Part shown: in pieces, positions 11,601 to 22,989 of the stretch
How positions within the stretch are numbered: position 1 is the stretch's first letter
Layout of the letters: the number at the start of each line of letters is the position of its first letter
Assembly (NCBI GenBank): GCA_905221605.1
Contig: CAJNDS010001657.1
Coordinates: 240,644 to 304,643, forward strand
Direction: 5' to 3'
Source: Symbiodinium natans
Taxonomy: Eukaryota > Sar > Dinophyceae > Suessiales > Symbiodiniaceae
Length of the DNA: 64,000 nucleotides
Notes under the pieces: model-generated
Seen by the model: the letters and a program-made list of their open reading frames with translations, nothing else
Database searches by the model: none
What the model was told of the DNA's origin: nothing
Made by a program: the position numbers and the translations under genes

Positions 11601-12550
11601 TCGTCATCACCATCGTCGTCGTCTCAACAGCGCCGAATCACCATCGTTGTCGTCAACAGCGGTGACATGTCAACATCAACAGTAACAACATTAACTGCGA
11701 CAACAGGCAGTATACAACTACATCAACATTCAACCGTTCAGACTGCGCACAAATCCTAGCGGCCCTAGCATGTTAGGTCTGTTCGGGAATTACTCTGTCC
11801 GTCCTTGCACAGCTCTTGCAGGCCCTGAAGGCAACTTTGCACAACCACGCCGCCAGCAGAGTAACCAAGCCTCGACACATTACTCGGTTTTGCAGCAGAT
11901 GTTGCGAGAGGGCTCCAGAGCGACATGCACTGGTGATCTCCCTAAAGTTCCTAAACCCGTGGAGCATATGGAGCTTCAGCCCAACCTCTTATACTGCTTA
12001 CACTTGCACTTGAGGTGTCGGTTGTAGATTGGGGTCCACAAATTCAATGCTAAGAGGTAGGGCAGGGCAGCTTTGCCGAAATGCCACGAGCTGCTCTACG
12101 CAAACATAAGCTCAGCATCACAGTCAAGGATAAATGCAATACTAGCATGCCCCTGTACTCGTGCATAGAACAAGTCAAATAGGTCCTTTAATAGCAGTCC
12201 GGCACATGGCTCCCTCGCTGCAATCAAGTCACAGACTCACCGTCAGCCTGGGCTGGAGCTTCAGAGCTCAAAACCCTGCAACCCGCAAGCTGAGCTGAGC
12301 CACACATCATAAACCCCATCAGGTACCCAAGAGTGGACCCTTCGGCTTTGACTTCTGGCCAGCCGCCGGCCCCGCGTGGCCTCCGCCGCTGCCACAAGCT
12401 GCTTTGCGAGCAGCCGGCCAACCTCTTGAGAGCGTCTGCATGTCTGTACTTCAGCATCAGTCCAGGAGCTGGACACGGAACTTGAAGGTTTGGAATTGCG
12501 GTAGACACGAGCTGGAAGCCTTCTCCCTTCCAACCTTCCAACCTTCCCAG

Positions 12551-13060
12551 GCCCAGTGTCCGAAGCCTGCCGCGCCCGCTCGCATGCCTGGTCCAGGAGA
12601 TCACCAAGCTCTTCCTGGAGAGAAAGGGGGCTCTTCGATGTTCGTTGCAGAGGTAGGACTCAGATGCGGATTTGGTGTGATCAAAAAGTTTGAGAGTCGT
12701 GTGTGTAGTACGCATTGCGATAAGCCGGAAGCCTTGTGCAATGTGAATGGTCTGACATCACCGAGCTCATGTACTCAAAACCTGCCCTGTCCACCGACTT
12801 CCAGCGATTTCTGGACAAAACGTCCGAACCCGGCGAATCACTACGATCGGATTGCTCTGAACGCTACGCCAAGTGTCCAGAAGGGTCTTGATCACTCGCT
12901 GCTGGAAAGAAATTGGGTTCCTGGACAAAAGATCCAACTTGAGAAGGGGCTACGAAAGCTAGTCACCACAGGGGGGTGGCATGCAGCGAGTCGGCAGGAC
13001 TTGGAGCCGCCGGCGCAGCTTTTTCCGTATTTCAGGCACATGCCTCAACCGGTTAGTCAG
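12551..13060 (+). CDS. candidate plus-strand split gene, three exons
   Basis: Exon about 12551 (or 12597) to 12652 reads ...LACLVQEITKLFLERKGALR and ends in phase 2 at AGAG|GT. Exon 12732 to about 12872 supplies the missing base and reads LVQCEWSDITELMYSKPALS and then TDFQRFLDKTSEPGESLRSD. Exon 12998-13060 lies between GGCAG|GAC and CAG|GTAAGA, a near-consensus donor, and reads DLEPPAQLFPYFRHMPQPVS. The phase agrees at the first junction. The third exon may extend left, because its frame stays open to about 12900. Function unknown. A minus-strand exon (about 12330-12440, GRLLAKQLVAAAEATRGRRL) is also possible just upstream. Confidence 0.45.
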
Positions 13061-13203
13061 GTAAGATCGAAGACCCCTAAACTCGAAATCTGAAGCCCTA
13101 AACTCCTTCAGCCCCCTTGCTTCCCCCGCTGGAACCCCGTGTCGCAAACGAAGTTTAGGTACAGGGACGCTCTGTTCAGTACGACCTCTGCAAAGTACCA
13201 CAG

Positions 13204-13442
13204 ACCTTCAGAGCATGGTGACTGTGGGGGGCGGGGGAGGACCTTGGGGGGGGTGGGGGGGGACCTTGTGGGGGGGGGGGACCTGAAGGTGGTAGGGGGG
13301 GGGCCCCCCCCCCTACCTTATCCCACACGCAACCACCTTAAAGGAGGGGGGGGGGGGGGGGGCGGCCGGCACCTTATCCTTCGAAAATGCTTCATGGTGA
13401 GGTGAGGGGGGGGGGGGGGGCCCCCCCCCCCAACCCCCACCT
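13204..13442. repeat. poly-G / poly-C tracts
   Basis: Alternating G runs of 8-18 bases and C runs of 9-11 bases with the words ACCTTA and TCC between them. Part is self-complementary (G run then C run at about 13407-13432). Confidence 0.9.
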
Positions 13443-13676
13443 TAAGTCTTGGGTTTCGGACCTGTTAAGGTGTGGAACCCTTTTTTTCCCTGGAAGCTTC
13501 TTAACAAGGTGAATACCAGTGCATGGGTAAACGACAACTCCCGCCAGCTCCACAGAGCTAGCTTTCGTGACAGTCTTGGGTACCCTGTGTCGACTACGCG
13601 TGTGTGCACAACTGTCAGACCATACTTAGCTTGACACAGACTGAGCAACGCGCTACCCGCGCTACTCGTGCTACAC

Positions 13677-15448
13677 CGGTAAGAGCTGCCAACTTCCAGA
13701 GAGCACCGCTGCAAGCAAGACTCGACATTGACATCAGGAAGGTGGCGACATACTCCGTGCGCTTCAGATCCTCAGAAGGCTTTCGTGCAAATTTCTCCCT
13801 GGCCCCACAGAATAGCAACACACACACACACACACACACTCTCAAATGCATGCGGATAAGGTTGACTCGTTAATCATCAGGGCTGCGAAGCTGTGGAGTT
13901 GACCATGGACAGTTGCTGCACCGGGGTAGAAGCCCTTTGAGTATTGGCATGTCGAGGCTATCGGAGAAGATAGCATTGCTCAAATGTCGCACATTGTAAG
14001 CAAAGTGTCTCTAGCCAAGACATCGCGCAGTTGGTTTCCCAGCTTGTAGAGGACCTGCAGGTCGCAAGCACCGGGCAATCGAGTTCATCAACAAGTATGA
14101 CATGATGGTAAGTTGTTGCAGTGAGGCTTTGATCAGTAAACACAGTCAGCCCCACGGAGAGCCGAAAGGGCTGGGTCATGCGGACTTCCAGCAAGTTTAT
14201 CTCAGCACAGGCTTCAAGTCGTTACGATGACCCGTGCAAGGAATCCAAATCCATTCAAGAAGGTACCTGTGACCTTGTTCTCCTAGTCCTGTTGGCACAC
14301 ATCCCACCCCCCTCCCCCTTCGCCAAAATCAGGCTTTGGGGCTTTCGTGTGCGCACCTCTGTCTCGAAACGCAGGAAGCAGACTTGACCAGATGTCCAGG
14401 GACCCTCCACCTTGGCGGCTGGAAGAGAGACGGAGAGCATAAAATTCAATGACTTACGCAGGCTGAGGGGTCAAGGAAGTCATCCTGGTTCGCGGCAAAT
14501 GTTTAAACGGACCCTGCTTTCCGACGCCAGTTTGACCGTCAGATGTTCCCGCATGCCCACCCACCAGTACCCGCGAACTTGATTTCTGTGCCTGGAGGAA
14601 CTGATGGTCTTGTCAACGCTTTTTTGCAAAAGCTTCCCACGAATCTGCATCTGCATCCTCCACCCCAACAGACCCGATAAAGATAATAGCAGAGAATGCG
14701 ATCATACCAGAACAAAACTCAATAAACCATCGCAGCTACTTTCATGAAGGTTTGTTTATGTATGTTACGAGTACTGTAGGATCTTCTTGCTACACATTTT
14801 CTTGCGAATTTGTAGCCTTCTCTTACAGCCCTGCACTAAACCCTTCTTCTTGTGGCCCAGGTGGCGGCCCAAGGCTGGCAGACATCGGCCAGGCTCCGAA
14901 GGAAGCCGGAAGCGCAGATCACCTTGTGCCTTGATGCGTCTCTCTGCCCCCAGGCGGACAGCAAGCACTTTTGTTGCTTTTGCGGAGATGCTCTCAGCTT
15001 TCACCACCGTTAACCCCTCAAACGAACCCTCAACATCCTACGACTGTAGACCCATGGAGTCCTCGGCTGAATATCTCCCTGTGACACCCTTTCGATGTCG
15101 TTTGGCAAGGAAGTTTGACGACGCCATCTGATCCCTGGCTGTGGAGGTTGATGCCATAGTTGATTCCCGTGAAACCCGAGCAGCTTCTCAAGAACATACG
15201 CGTACATGGCAAAAGCATCCCCCGGTGCATCCCGCAAGTTGTCAAAGGCTGGCGTGCTACCGGCGTTTAACCTCAACATCTCCATGTTCCAACCACACAG
15301 CCACAAAGCCCAAGAATTGAAGCGGGGTGCCCAGGGCTGGTAGACTTTGACAGGCTTCCTAAAGCTTGGTCAGGAGCTTGGCGCTTGTGAGGTATCTTGC
15401 AGGTCCAGTGGCGAGGACAGGCACGGCCCCAGAGGCTCCAGGCTCATC
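13677..15448 (-). CDS. split gene of unknown function
   Basis: The best-supported exons form a chain with matching phases: 14644-14513 (IRGKLLQKSVDKTISSSRHR, then VRGYWWVGMREHLTVKLASE), 14410-14357 (VEGPWTSGQVCFLRFETE), 14200-14055 (LEVRMTQPFRLSVGLTVFTD, then YHHVILVDELDCPVLATC) and 13798-13677 (EKFARKPSEDLKRTEYVATF, then a hydrophobic LMSMSSLACSGALWKLAAL). Upstream candidates on the same strand are 15448-15359 (SGAVPVLATGPARYLTSAKL), 15271 to about 15160 (NAGSTPAFDNLRDAPGDAFA) and about 15007-14867 (KATKVLAVRLGAERRIKAQ). The middle reads like a beta-sandwich domain and the last exon has one helix long enough to cross a membrane. I recognise no family. The first three are less certain than the last four. 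The complementary strand of the 13.7 kb exon is open too. Confidence 0.45.
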
Positions 15449-15585
15449 CTGGGAAACGACTGTCTAGGTTGAGCTGTTTGGCAGGCTGCGGGGTGGCGGT
15501 TTAGGGTGCAGGTTGGGGCAACGGAGGATGGAATGATGCTCTCGGTTGCTTCGACTCATGCTGTTGGGCTCTTTAAGACACGGAG

Positions 15586-15672
15586 GGCACATCTGCATTG
15601 GTGGCTCAGCGGCTCACGCAGCTGGAAATATCGACGGCGCAGCTGTTGAAGAGCCACCTGAAAATCTACATG
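15586..15672 (+). CDS. candidate plus-strand exon, 29 codons
   Basis: Between GGAG|GGC and ATG|GTGTGT. Frame GTSALVAQRLTQLEISTAQL and then LKSHLKIYM, a regular amphipathic helix. No partner exons were fixed. The region 15680-16600 has open frames but no convincing exon. Confidence 0.35.
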
Positions 15673-16679
15673 GTGTGTAAGGTTTCGCAGTGGGGCAGCT
15701 CGAGATTGCCCGCTGCGAGTCTGCACATGGAGGCCCCGTATGGTCTCAACCGGATGATGGCACCAATGCTCGAGAGGCATGATGGCAGTTGATCAAGCCT
15801 CAATATACCACGAAGGCTCGTACATCCAGGGAGTGTCCGAGTCAAGTCTCGGAATCGTTCCGAGCTCAGTATGACAAGAGACAGACACGTTTTCGCTGCG
15901 TGGAGACTCACAGGCAAAGCGAGCCGAGAACTAATCTCCACCGCCTGACCTAGGATCGTGGAAACTCGAACCCTCAGCCCAACCCGCCAATACAAGGCAG
16001 ACATTCTTCATGTTGAGCTTGTAAGCACCACGCCAACTCCCAAAACCCTGAAGCCCGAGTCTTTACATCTGAAAACCCTTGCTTCAACCTTTTGGTTCGA
16101 CAAGACGGAAATCCTGAACAGCACGCTGGACCCCGGCCGTCGTGCCCGAGGTTGCGAAGAGGCCGAAGAGCACCTTCAAGGCCGCTTATTGTCTTGGTGG
16201 GCGTTGAAAGCGGGGGTGGGGGGGGGTGGGGGGGTGGCTGGGTGGAGGCTAATAATGCTGTTCATATGTCGACCACACCCACACACACTTTTACAACGTT
16301 TCTACGGCTCGGGAACACGCCAAAGCACCGGTATTTACAGCAATGTTGCCTCTCTGTACCAACATACTGCACAAGGATATGGAACAAGGCACGATGTCAC
16401 AAGCGTTCAACAGCTTCTGTCCTCACACCCCGAGCTTTGCTCCGAAGCTCCGTCGCTGGGTCTAGAAGACCTTCTTTTGGTTACAGCCTTTCCGACACCT
16501 CATGCCTCATGCCAAAGCCTTGCCCACAAAAACAACCAGGCAAACTTTTGCCATGCGACTTTAGTACGAGTAGTAGAAGCACAAATACACATGATAAATA
16601 GAGTTAAATTGAATCATAGGTTGTAGTAGATGTGCTAGCACTAGGACAAGTACTACTGGTACTAGTACTAGAAGTTGTC

Positions 16680-16793
16680 GTCGGCAGCGTAGTCAGCAGC
16701 AGCAGCAGGAGGAGCAGGAGGAGCAGGAGGAGCAGGAGGAGCAGGAGGAGCAGGAGGAGCAGGAGCAGCAGGAGGAGCAGGAGGAGCAGGAGC

Positions 16794-16834
<41 letters not shown>

Positions 16835-16862
16835 CAGGAGCAGCAGCAGGAGCAGCAGCCGC
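16680..16862. repeat. (GCAGGAGGA)n trinucleotide-based repeat
   Basis: About 20 units of GCAGGAGGA/GCAGGAGCA. On the plus strand one frame is a Gln/Glu run (QEEQEEQ) that continues into ordinary sequence. Other frames give Arg/Ser or Leu runs. Coding status cannot be told. Confidence 0.85.
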
Positions 16863-16905
16863 TTAACCCCACATCTCCGCCTTGCCAACACCCAAGAGTT
16901 CCTAC

Positions 16906-16970
16906 CGAGCGGCCTTCAGCCATGCGGGCGAAGTTGCGACCCACTCCATGAAACCATCCAGGTGCGAATC
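16906..16970 (-). CDS. candidate micro-exon
   Basis: AAGAAG|GA... to ...TCG|GTAGGA. Two frames look protein-like: DSHLDGFMEWVATSPAWLKA and FAPGWFHGVGRNFARMAEGR. Only one can be real. Family unknown. Confidence 0.3.
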
Positions 16971-17198
16971 CTTCTTTCGGCGTCCCGGTCTTGGGTCAGA
17001 GGGCTGAGGCCACGTCCCGACTTGGGGGCGAAGGTTTAGTTTAGGGCTGCATGGATTTCTGAAGGAGAGCAGGAATCTGCTTGCGGTACGGGGGCTACGA
17101 TTGTGCTGTGAAGGAAAACATGGGGGAGTGCTCGGGGAGCCTAGAGCCACTTTGGAGTCTATAGAGTCAGAGGGCCCCAGGCGCAGCAGCGCGTGCCG

Positions 17199-18464
17199 TT
17201 AAAGGGGCATCACTTTTACATCCTTCTTGTGCGCCTTGTGTGCTGCAGGCAGCTTTGGTGACCCTAAACCCTTAGCAGGCCCGGCGGGCCTTGACCAACC
17301 AGCAGGCGCCCCTCATAAGGGCCATGTGGCTGTAGTCCTCTCGCGTCTTGCGGGCTCTTCGTAGTGAAGCTAAACTTTTCCTGTTGAAGATTGCAGGGTT
17401 TCCAGCCTAATGTCCCCACACTTGGTTTCGAGAGCGCTTAGGGCCGCAGCATGCTCCTTGTGGCAGAGGAGCTCGTCGTCAATTGTGTGCAGGATGACGG
17501 CCGTCTCGATGTACGAGATAGACCTCCGGCTCGCAAGTTCCACCAGCAATCCCAATTGCTCATAGCTGAGCTTTAGTTCCTAAGAATTGGAGATTTAGAA
17601 ACACGGTGTAGGATGTAAAATAAACCCAGGCCATCACCTCCCCCACTTCGGAGTTACTTGCAACTCCAGGGTAGATAGATATCGGCACTTGCTCCCATCT
17701 TTCAACCAAGGAATGCCGGAGCTTCCAACTGAAGACCCCGGCAAAGTTGACAAGAGCCCGCGGTGACCTAAACTCGAAACCTTCTTTTCAATATTCTGCT
17801 TCGGGCCATGCTGCGCAAGGGCGCCACACATGCCACCCAGCACCAGAGACGACGGAATGATGTACCTTAAGCGGGCTTATAGCCCTTCGGAGGGCTTGGA
17901 GGTGCAGAGCCCCAGAGTCTTGCACCACACAATTCCACGGCAGGCATCCCGGCAGTGCTATCATCCTGCAAACCCTAGCCAAGCGCAGCGAACGCCGTTT
18001 GCAAGCGCGAAGCCTGACTCTAGCCTTCCAAACCCTGCACGAGAACACTATCCTACCAAACCCTGGATTCTCAGATCCGGAGGCCCACGGACCTTGAACT
18101 CTCCACCCAAGCCCCTACGCATCTTCCACCGGGCCACTTATACTTCCCCGGTATGATGGCCTGAGCTGTGAGAAACGTCAAGGCCGTGACAAACACGAAT
18201 TCTACCACTGGTAGTCATGTTGAACACTGTGGACGAGATACTCTACGGAAATACGCTTCAGGAAGTGTGACTCGATCTCCAGAAAGAGCACCCACAACAC
18301 ACACATTATAAACCCTAAAGCCTAAACCCTCTAAACCCTAAGGCCTAAACCGTACACCCGAAAGCACAAAGAGAGAACAGAAGTACTTCCAGAGGCCCAG
18401 CAGCCACCTGGGCCTCCTCCAGCTGCTTGTCGAGGAGCCGGCTCCACTCGATCCTCGTTTGGGG
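17199..18464 (-). CDS. 3' part of a helical protein gene, three exons
   Basis: Exon 18464-18408 reads PQTRIEWSRLLDKQLEEAQ. Exon 17579-17381, the longest here (66 codons), reads ELKLSYEQLGLLVELASRRS, then ISYIETAVILHTIDDELLCH and KEHAAALSALETKCGDIRLE. Exon 17263-17199 reads SPKLPAAHKAHKKDVKVMPL and stops at TAA. Phases agree at both joins (0 and 1). Donors are GT and GA. The last intron ends in AAGGGTTTAG|GG, so a telomere-like word supplies the acceptor. The product is mainly alpha-helical with a basic tail, perhaps a coiled-coil or structural protein, with no family recognised. The 18.4 kb exon is flanked on both sides by telomere-like repeats (about 18305-18350 and 18487-18541). Confidence 0.5.
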
Positions 18465-18486
18465 CTCAGGTGGTCTGATGTCTTCA

Positions 18487-18541
18487 TTTTAGGGTTTAGA
18501 GTCTAGAGTTTAGGGTTTAGAATTGAGAGTTTAGGGTTTAG
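18487..18541. repeat. degenerate TTTAGGG tract
   Basis: TTTAGGG, TTTAGAG and related words in a row. In transcript sense it is CCCTAAA, lying before the acceptor of the 18464-18408 exon. A second degenerate tract (18305-18350) lies past its donor. Confidence 0.75.
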
Positions 18542-19451
18542 GAGGTTTATAGGGGATCTTTTGCAATTCAGGTTGTGGGAAGTGCAGGAGCTTTGAGGTG
18601 CGGGAGCTTCGGGGCGTTGGAACTACGCAACGACGTACGTCTGTGTTGACGGGGCCAGGGGTGAGGGAGCTGCCGTGCCTTGAAGGTACAGATTCAACGG
18701 ATCTTGCTTCGCATCCACCAGATGCAACAAACGCTCTGTTGTTGTGCTTAGAAGCTGTCAAGCCTGGCCTTTTGCATCAGCCGGCTCACGGTTGAAATAT
18801 GCATGCGGCCGACTAAACCAGTCAACATACGTAGCGTGTAAGATCGGTATGGCCTTTGCATGCATGTGGGTTGCCATCTGAAATGCTATGCACGTGACAT
18901 GGACACGAACTGAAACTCAGGGTATTGCTGTCATATCTTTGCACGTGAGTATGAAAAAGAATCTAGCCGCCAACCCCAGCCCCGCCGAAAACCAAGCAAA
19001 AACACCACAAGGCCAAAGGCTCTCAGGGAAGAAGTTCGTGTACATTGCCGCTCGGCCACGGCGCAGTTGGTCGTGCCTGGGAAGTTTCCCAAGTTTGTTT
19101 TCTGCTCCAGGTTTTGTTTTGCCAGGTGGGTTGGCTTTGGGGGGCGTGGTCGGGTTCAGGATCGGATTCTGGGTTGGATTGCGGGAGACATTGCAGTTCG
19201 ACGAGGGTTCTTGGCTTTGGAGGTCAGGCTGAAGGCCGCGACCAATGGCTTTCGACGTTGGGTTAGGAAGTTGCGGGTGGGAGAAATGAGCTTCCTCTAG
19301 CTTCGTTTCGTGTCTTCATGTCTGCAGCAGAAAGGGTAAAGTAAACACTCTCGACTCTAGCCGGAATTTGAAATCCTTGCGCAGCAGTCCTTCAAGCTCA
19401 AACTTTCGAGTCCTCGAGTCCTACAACCTGAGCCCCAGATGAGAGAAGACT

Positions 19452-19498
19452 CCCTAAACCCTAAACCCTAAACCCGAAACCCTAAACCCTAAACCCTA
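19452..19498. repeat. interstitial telomere-like repeat
   Basis: Six CCCTAAA/CCCGAAA units. On the minus strand the tract begins immediately after the inferred donor of the exon at 19500-19578, as GTAGGGTTTAGGG. Confidence 0.9.
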
Positions 19499-19499
19499 C

Positions 19500-19578
19500 C
19501 TTGTATCGCCAGGGCCAGGGTGCTGCTCGAAGGCCATGGGCGTCGCCTCCTCGGCAGCCAGAACGCGAGGCTCGGCTC
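19500..19578 (-). CDS. candidate micro-exon abutting telomere-like repeats
   Basis: CTCGAG|GA... to ...ACAAG|GTAGGG, 79 bp, frame AEPRVLAAEEATPMAFEQHP and then GPGDT. Both edges follow AG|G. It may be an upstream exon of the 17.2-18.5 kb gene, but its phase (2) does not fit that gene's next known exon (0), so a link needs another exon between. Confidence 0.35.
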
Positions 19579-20354
19579 CTCGAGGGGGAATTAAACATCT
19601 CAATTTCTAGGCTTTGAAGTCAACGAATTTTGTAGTTTGGCTAGTGTTTGGCTCCTAGTTATCATGGTCTCCCCATCTAGAAACGTGTTTTAACGAATTG
19701 CATGCAATGATCGCAGCAGGAATTTATTGGCGTATCACACGAGTGAGCTATACTATTTTGAAGCAAAATGAAGTCTTGAACGTGAAGTAACCTTCGTCTG
19801 CCAGCATGAACGCCCTCGTGCGTTGGAGCGCGCCCATGTTCACTGTCACAGTAGGTGAGACGTAGGAACAGTGTGAGCATAAAGAGGGCCTCTCATTGTT
19901 TTTTTTTTTTTTTTTTCTCGCTCTTCTCTTCGTCTTCTTCTGCTTCTTCTTCTTCTTCTTCTTTCTCTCCTGCTGGGCTTGAAGGAGCCCTGACGGTGCT
20001 TTGTGACTGGTTTTCTGGCATTGTTACCAGGTTGTGTTCCTCGGATGTGAGACCATCGGCTTTTCCTTTTCACATGAACAAGACACGAGAGGAATGACCC
20101 CAGAGGCACCACCGATGCTTGCAATGCTCAGGGGTTAAGCCACTTCTCTGACTCTGTCCTTTGCACAGCTATCACCTCGTCTTTCCGAAACCTTCCCCGA
20201 AAATCCCCCAAACCCTTCGTACCAGCTGTTATCCTTATGTCGAGGCGGTTCTCCTTCTGAGGTGTATGTCTACTGTATTCCCCGGCTCGTAGTTCTGCTG
20301 TCATTTGGTCTCGCTCAAGGTCGCTGCTGCTTCCCTCGTTCTCTTTCCTGGTCC

Positions 20355-20860
20355 TCTTCTTCGTCTTCGTCTTCTTCTTATTCTTCTGATTATTATTCTT
20401 ATTATTCTTATTCTTCTTATTCTTCCTCTTTGTCTGCCCCCTTCTTCTCCTCCTCCTCCTCCTCCTCCTTCTCCTTCTCCTTCTCCTTCTCCTTCTCCTT
20501 CTGCTTCTTCTTCTTCTGCTCCTTCTTCTGCTCCTCCTTCTCCTTCTCCTTCTCCTTCTTGTTCTGCTTCTTCTTCTTCTTCTGCTCCTTCTTCTCTTGC
20601 TTTGTTGTTGTGGTTGTTATTCTTCTTCTTCTTCTTCTTCTTCTTCTTCTTCTTCTTCTTCTTCTTCTTCTTCTTCTTCTTCTTCTTCTTCTTCTTCTTC
20701 TTCTTCTGTTTCTTCTTCTTCTTCTTCTTCTTCTTCTTCTTCTTCGTCTTCGTCTTCGTCTTCGGGGCTTGGGGGTCCAGCGGACCCCTCGCTCTTCTCG
20801 CTCTCTCCCTCTCTCTCTCTCTCTCGCTCTCGCTCTCGCTCTCTCTCGGTCTGCGGGGTC
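20355..20860. repeat. long (TTC)n / (CTT)n pyrimidine tract
   Basis: Almost 500 bases of pyrimidine-only or nearly pyrimidine-only sequence: a (TTC)n core at about 20621-20745, interrupted (CCTTCT)n before it and (CT)n after it. A shorter tract (T17 then CTT repeats) lies at 19895-19970. Large ORFs on both strands here (poly-Ser, poly-Leu, poly-Lys, poly-Glu) are repeat artefacts. Confidence 0.95.
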
Positions 20861-20987
20861 TGGGTGTGGGAATCTTTGTTGTTTTGTGCGAGTCCGGGCT
20901 TCGTAGGAATGCTGGACCTTGCATGCTTTCGTGCTTTGTCCAACAAAGCACGCAAACTGGGGTTGGTTCGTAGAGTTCAGGGTTTAG

Positions 20988-21140
20988 GTGGCCGATTCCT
21001 TTGCGTCGACAAGCGACAAGCAAGGGGACATGTTAACGACCTGTTCGCACTTGCAAGACTCTCTCCGTGCATCGCAGAGGCATTCTGTCATGATTCGACA
21101 CGCTTTGCGGTCCGAAAGAACCGTCAAGACGGGCTCGCAA
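20988..21140 (+). CDS. candidate plus-strand exon with telomere-like acceptor
   Basis: Starts directly after CAGGGTTTAG|G and ends before GCAA|GTGGACC. Two frames are open and protein-like. One begins VADSFASTSDKQGDMLTTCS; the other contains VDKRQARGHVNDLFALARLS. I cannot choose between them. Family unknown. Confidence 0.35.
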
Positions 21141-21320
21141 GTGGACCAAAACTTGCGACAGCACCTGTGGACCCACAGCCCACGCATTTTTTGGGGGGAA
21201 ACACCACCCTTGGGCACCTGCTGCCTCTGCAAGCTCCAGCGACGGCGGCTCCGGCGCCGGGAGGCCCAAGGCCACGAGGTGCCGCTCCTTGGGGCTACTG
21301 GGAGAGTTGGGGAGAGAGCT

Positions 21321-21423
21321 GGGATGTTCCCCCCTTATACTAACAGGGATTAAGAATAGGGGTTATAGTACGGGGTACTAGAATCCCTATTTAAGGACTG
21401 TTAGTATGAAGGGGGAACATCCC
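21321..21423. repeat. 103-bp near-palindrome (hairpin or MITE-like element)
   Basis: Left arm 21321-21346 and right arm 21398-21423 are inverted copies of about 26 bases (GGGATGTTCCCCC... ...CATACTAACAG) with two differences. Part of the inner region also pairs weakly. No coding capacity. The size and structure fit a miniature inverted-repeat element or a foldback insertion, though no clear target duplication was seen. Confidence 0.7.
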
Positions 21424-21613
21424 GTAGAGTTGAGAGGGCCTGCTTAGAAGGCCCCCAAAACTGAACAGGATATCTGGGCAGAAGGCTTGGGACTGTCTTG
21501 GGCTCCTACAGGTCGAATACATTTTGGGGGGCGTGTTAGGGGTTTCTGGGGGGCTTGGAGTTGATAATTCCACAAGTTGCCACAAACTGCCACTCTTTCT
21601 AACTCTCTCTAAC

Positions 21614-22535
21614 CCTGTCTTGTGGTGCAGCTTTAAAGGCCATCAGCTCGAAGAAGAGCCTCCCCGCGCAGCTTTCCGGCTCAATGGCATCGGCCACCTT
21701 GTCACAGGGGGTCGTCGCATCCGGTGAGTATCCATTACGCAGAGGGGGTGTCAAAGGCGATTCAACGCTGGGTTGAATGGGTCCAGTATGGGGTGCACAG
21801 GGTGGAAAAAGAGCTTGGAATATGTTTTCTCCCTCAAGGTCTAGGGCATTACATGCGGTACTATTCAGGGCTTGGACCTTAGCCGTAGCCTCAAACACCC
21901 TGCGGCCTTCAATGCTTGACATACGATCAGTTTAGCCAGGGTGTGAATTGGGTTATACGGTAGGGAGACCTCTCGAAATCGAATTCCCCCAAAGCTCACC
22001 TTCCGCAGGGTGATGCGCAATAGGGCACCACCGGTGGAAGCGGCGGCCAGCAAACTGCCTGGAAGTCTTGTGCGGAGACGAGTTTGGGAGAGGCTTTGTT
22101 TTACTCCAACCACGAGCACAACCCGACCTCGCCTAGGGGCAACAGCACCTCCCAGCGCGACAGCGGAGGGCGGCAGTTTCGGCGGTAGGCCTCTGCTGCC
22201 TCAAGCAGCTTTGGATTCTGAATCGCTGAGAAGCCTAAAGCTCGTTAACCTTCCATGGTTCCACAGTTGAGCTGAGAGCACGTGGCCGACGCAGACAGCG
22301 TTGGTTGAAGGGAGTTGATGAGGAATCTCACAATTAAAGGCTTGGAAAAACCTCACAGAGTGGCTCGGATCAGGAGGCACGCATACTGCCTAATTTCGAC
22401 TTAGCACTTTCATGGACGTTGCAGTGGCGGTTAGCCCACCCGGCCATGTCAAACATTTCATGACACCGCACCCGAGGGAACCTCATCAACGGGTCTGTAG
22501 GTCACCACATCTCGTGCGGAGCTCAGGAGCTCGTC
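21614..22535 (-). CDS. split gene of unknown function, four chained exons
   Basis: Exons 22535-22482 (DELLSSARDVVTYRPVDE), 22190-22133 (AYRRNCRPPLSRWEVLLPL), 22058-22000 (SLLAAASTGGALLRITLRK) and 21697-21614 (VADAIEPESCAGRLFFELMA, then FKAAPQDR). Phases 0, 1 and 0 match at the three junctions. Edges follow AG|G apart from the last, and the donors are GT, GC, GTGAGC and GTTAGAG. An exon at 22989-22921 may lie upstream in the same gene, but its phase needs a further exon between. No family recognised. Not found: start and stop. Confidence 0.5.
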
Positions 22536-22920
22536 CTACGGCAGAGATGAAGCCAACAAGCATGGTTTCTGGCTTGTGGTGTGCGGGTTCGCCGTGCAAG
22601 GACAGCTTCGCAGTATGCGCACGGATGCAGCCCGGCTTCGGAGTGGGGAGGAACGTATGACCGTATGTTGATGCACTTTGACCCTTTAACGGTGGCCAAG
22701 TTTGCGTTTGGCGGCTTGGAGCTCTCAACTGAAGCAACCTGGAAGGTTTGGACTTGGGTTCTGCTCTGTAGCAGGTCCGACCACAGCCTAAGACGATGTC
22801 TAGGCTTCAGAGATTTCAGAGTCTCTTAGACTTGGGGGCCTCGCCTTTTTTAAGGGCTCAGGGCTGAGCAGGGGCTAGGGATTACATGGGTTTACCCCCG
22901 CAACCCAAAATGCTCTCAGC

Positions 22921-22989
22921 CATCTTCCCAAAACTCCTGCAGCTCCGGGTCGTTGGGCACAAGCAGCTGGCAAAGTGCCTCCGTGACGC
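22921..22989 (-). CDS. candidate micro-exon
   Basis: CTGAG|GC... to ...GATG|GCTGAG (GC donor), 69 bp, frame VTEALCQLLVPNDPELQEFW and then ED. It is a plausible part of the gene at 21.6-22.5 kb. The stretch 22990-24060 has a few open frames but nothing firm. Confidence 0.4.

Noticed and set aside
20262..21343. Long ORFs on both strands (poly-Ser, poly-Leu, poly-Lys, poly-Glu, over 200 codons)
   Set aside because: They are translations of the (TTC)n and (CT)n tract and exist in several frames at once.
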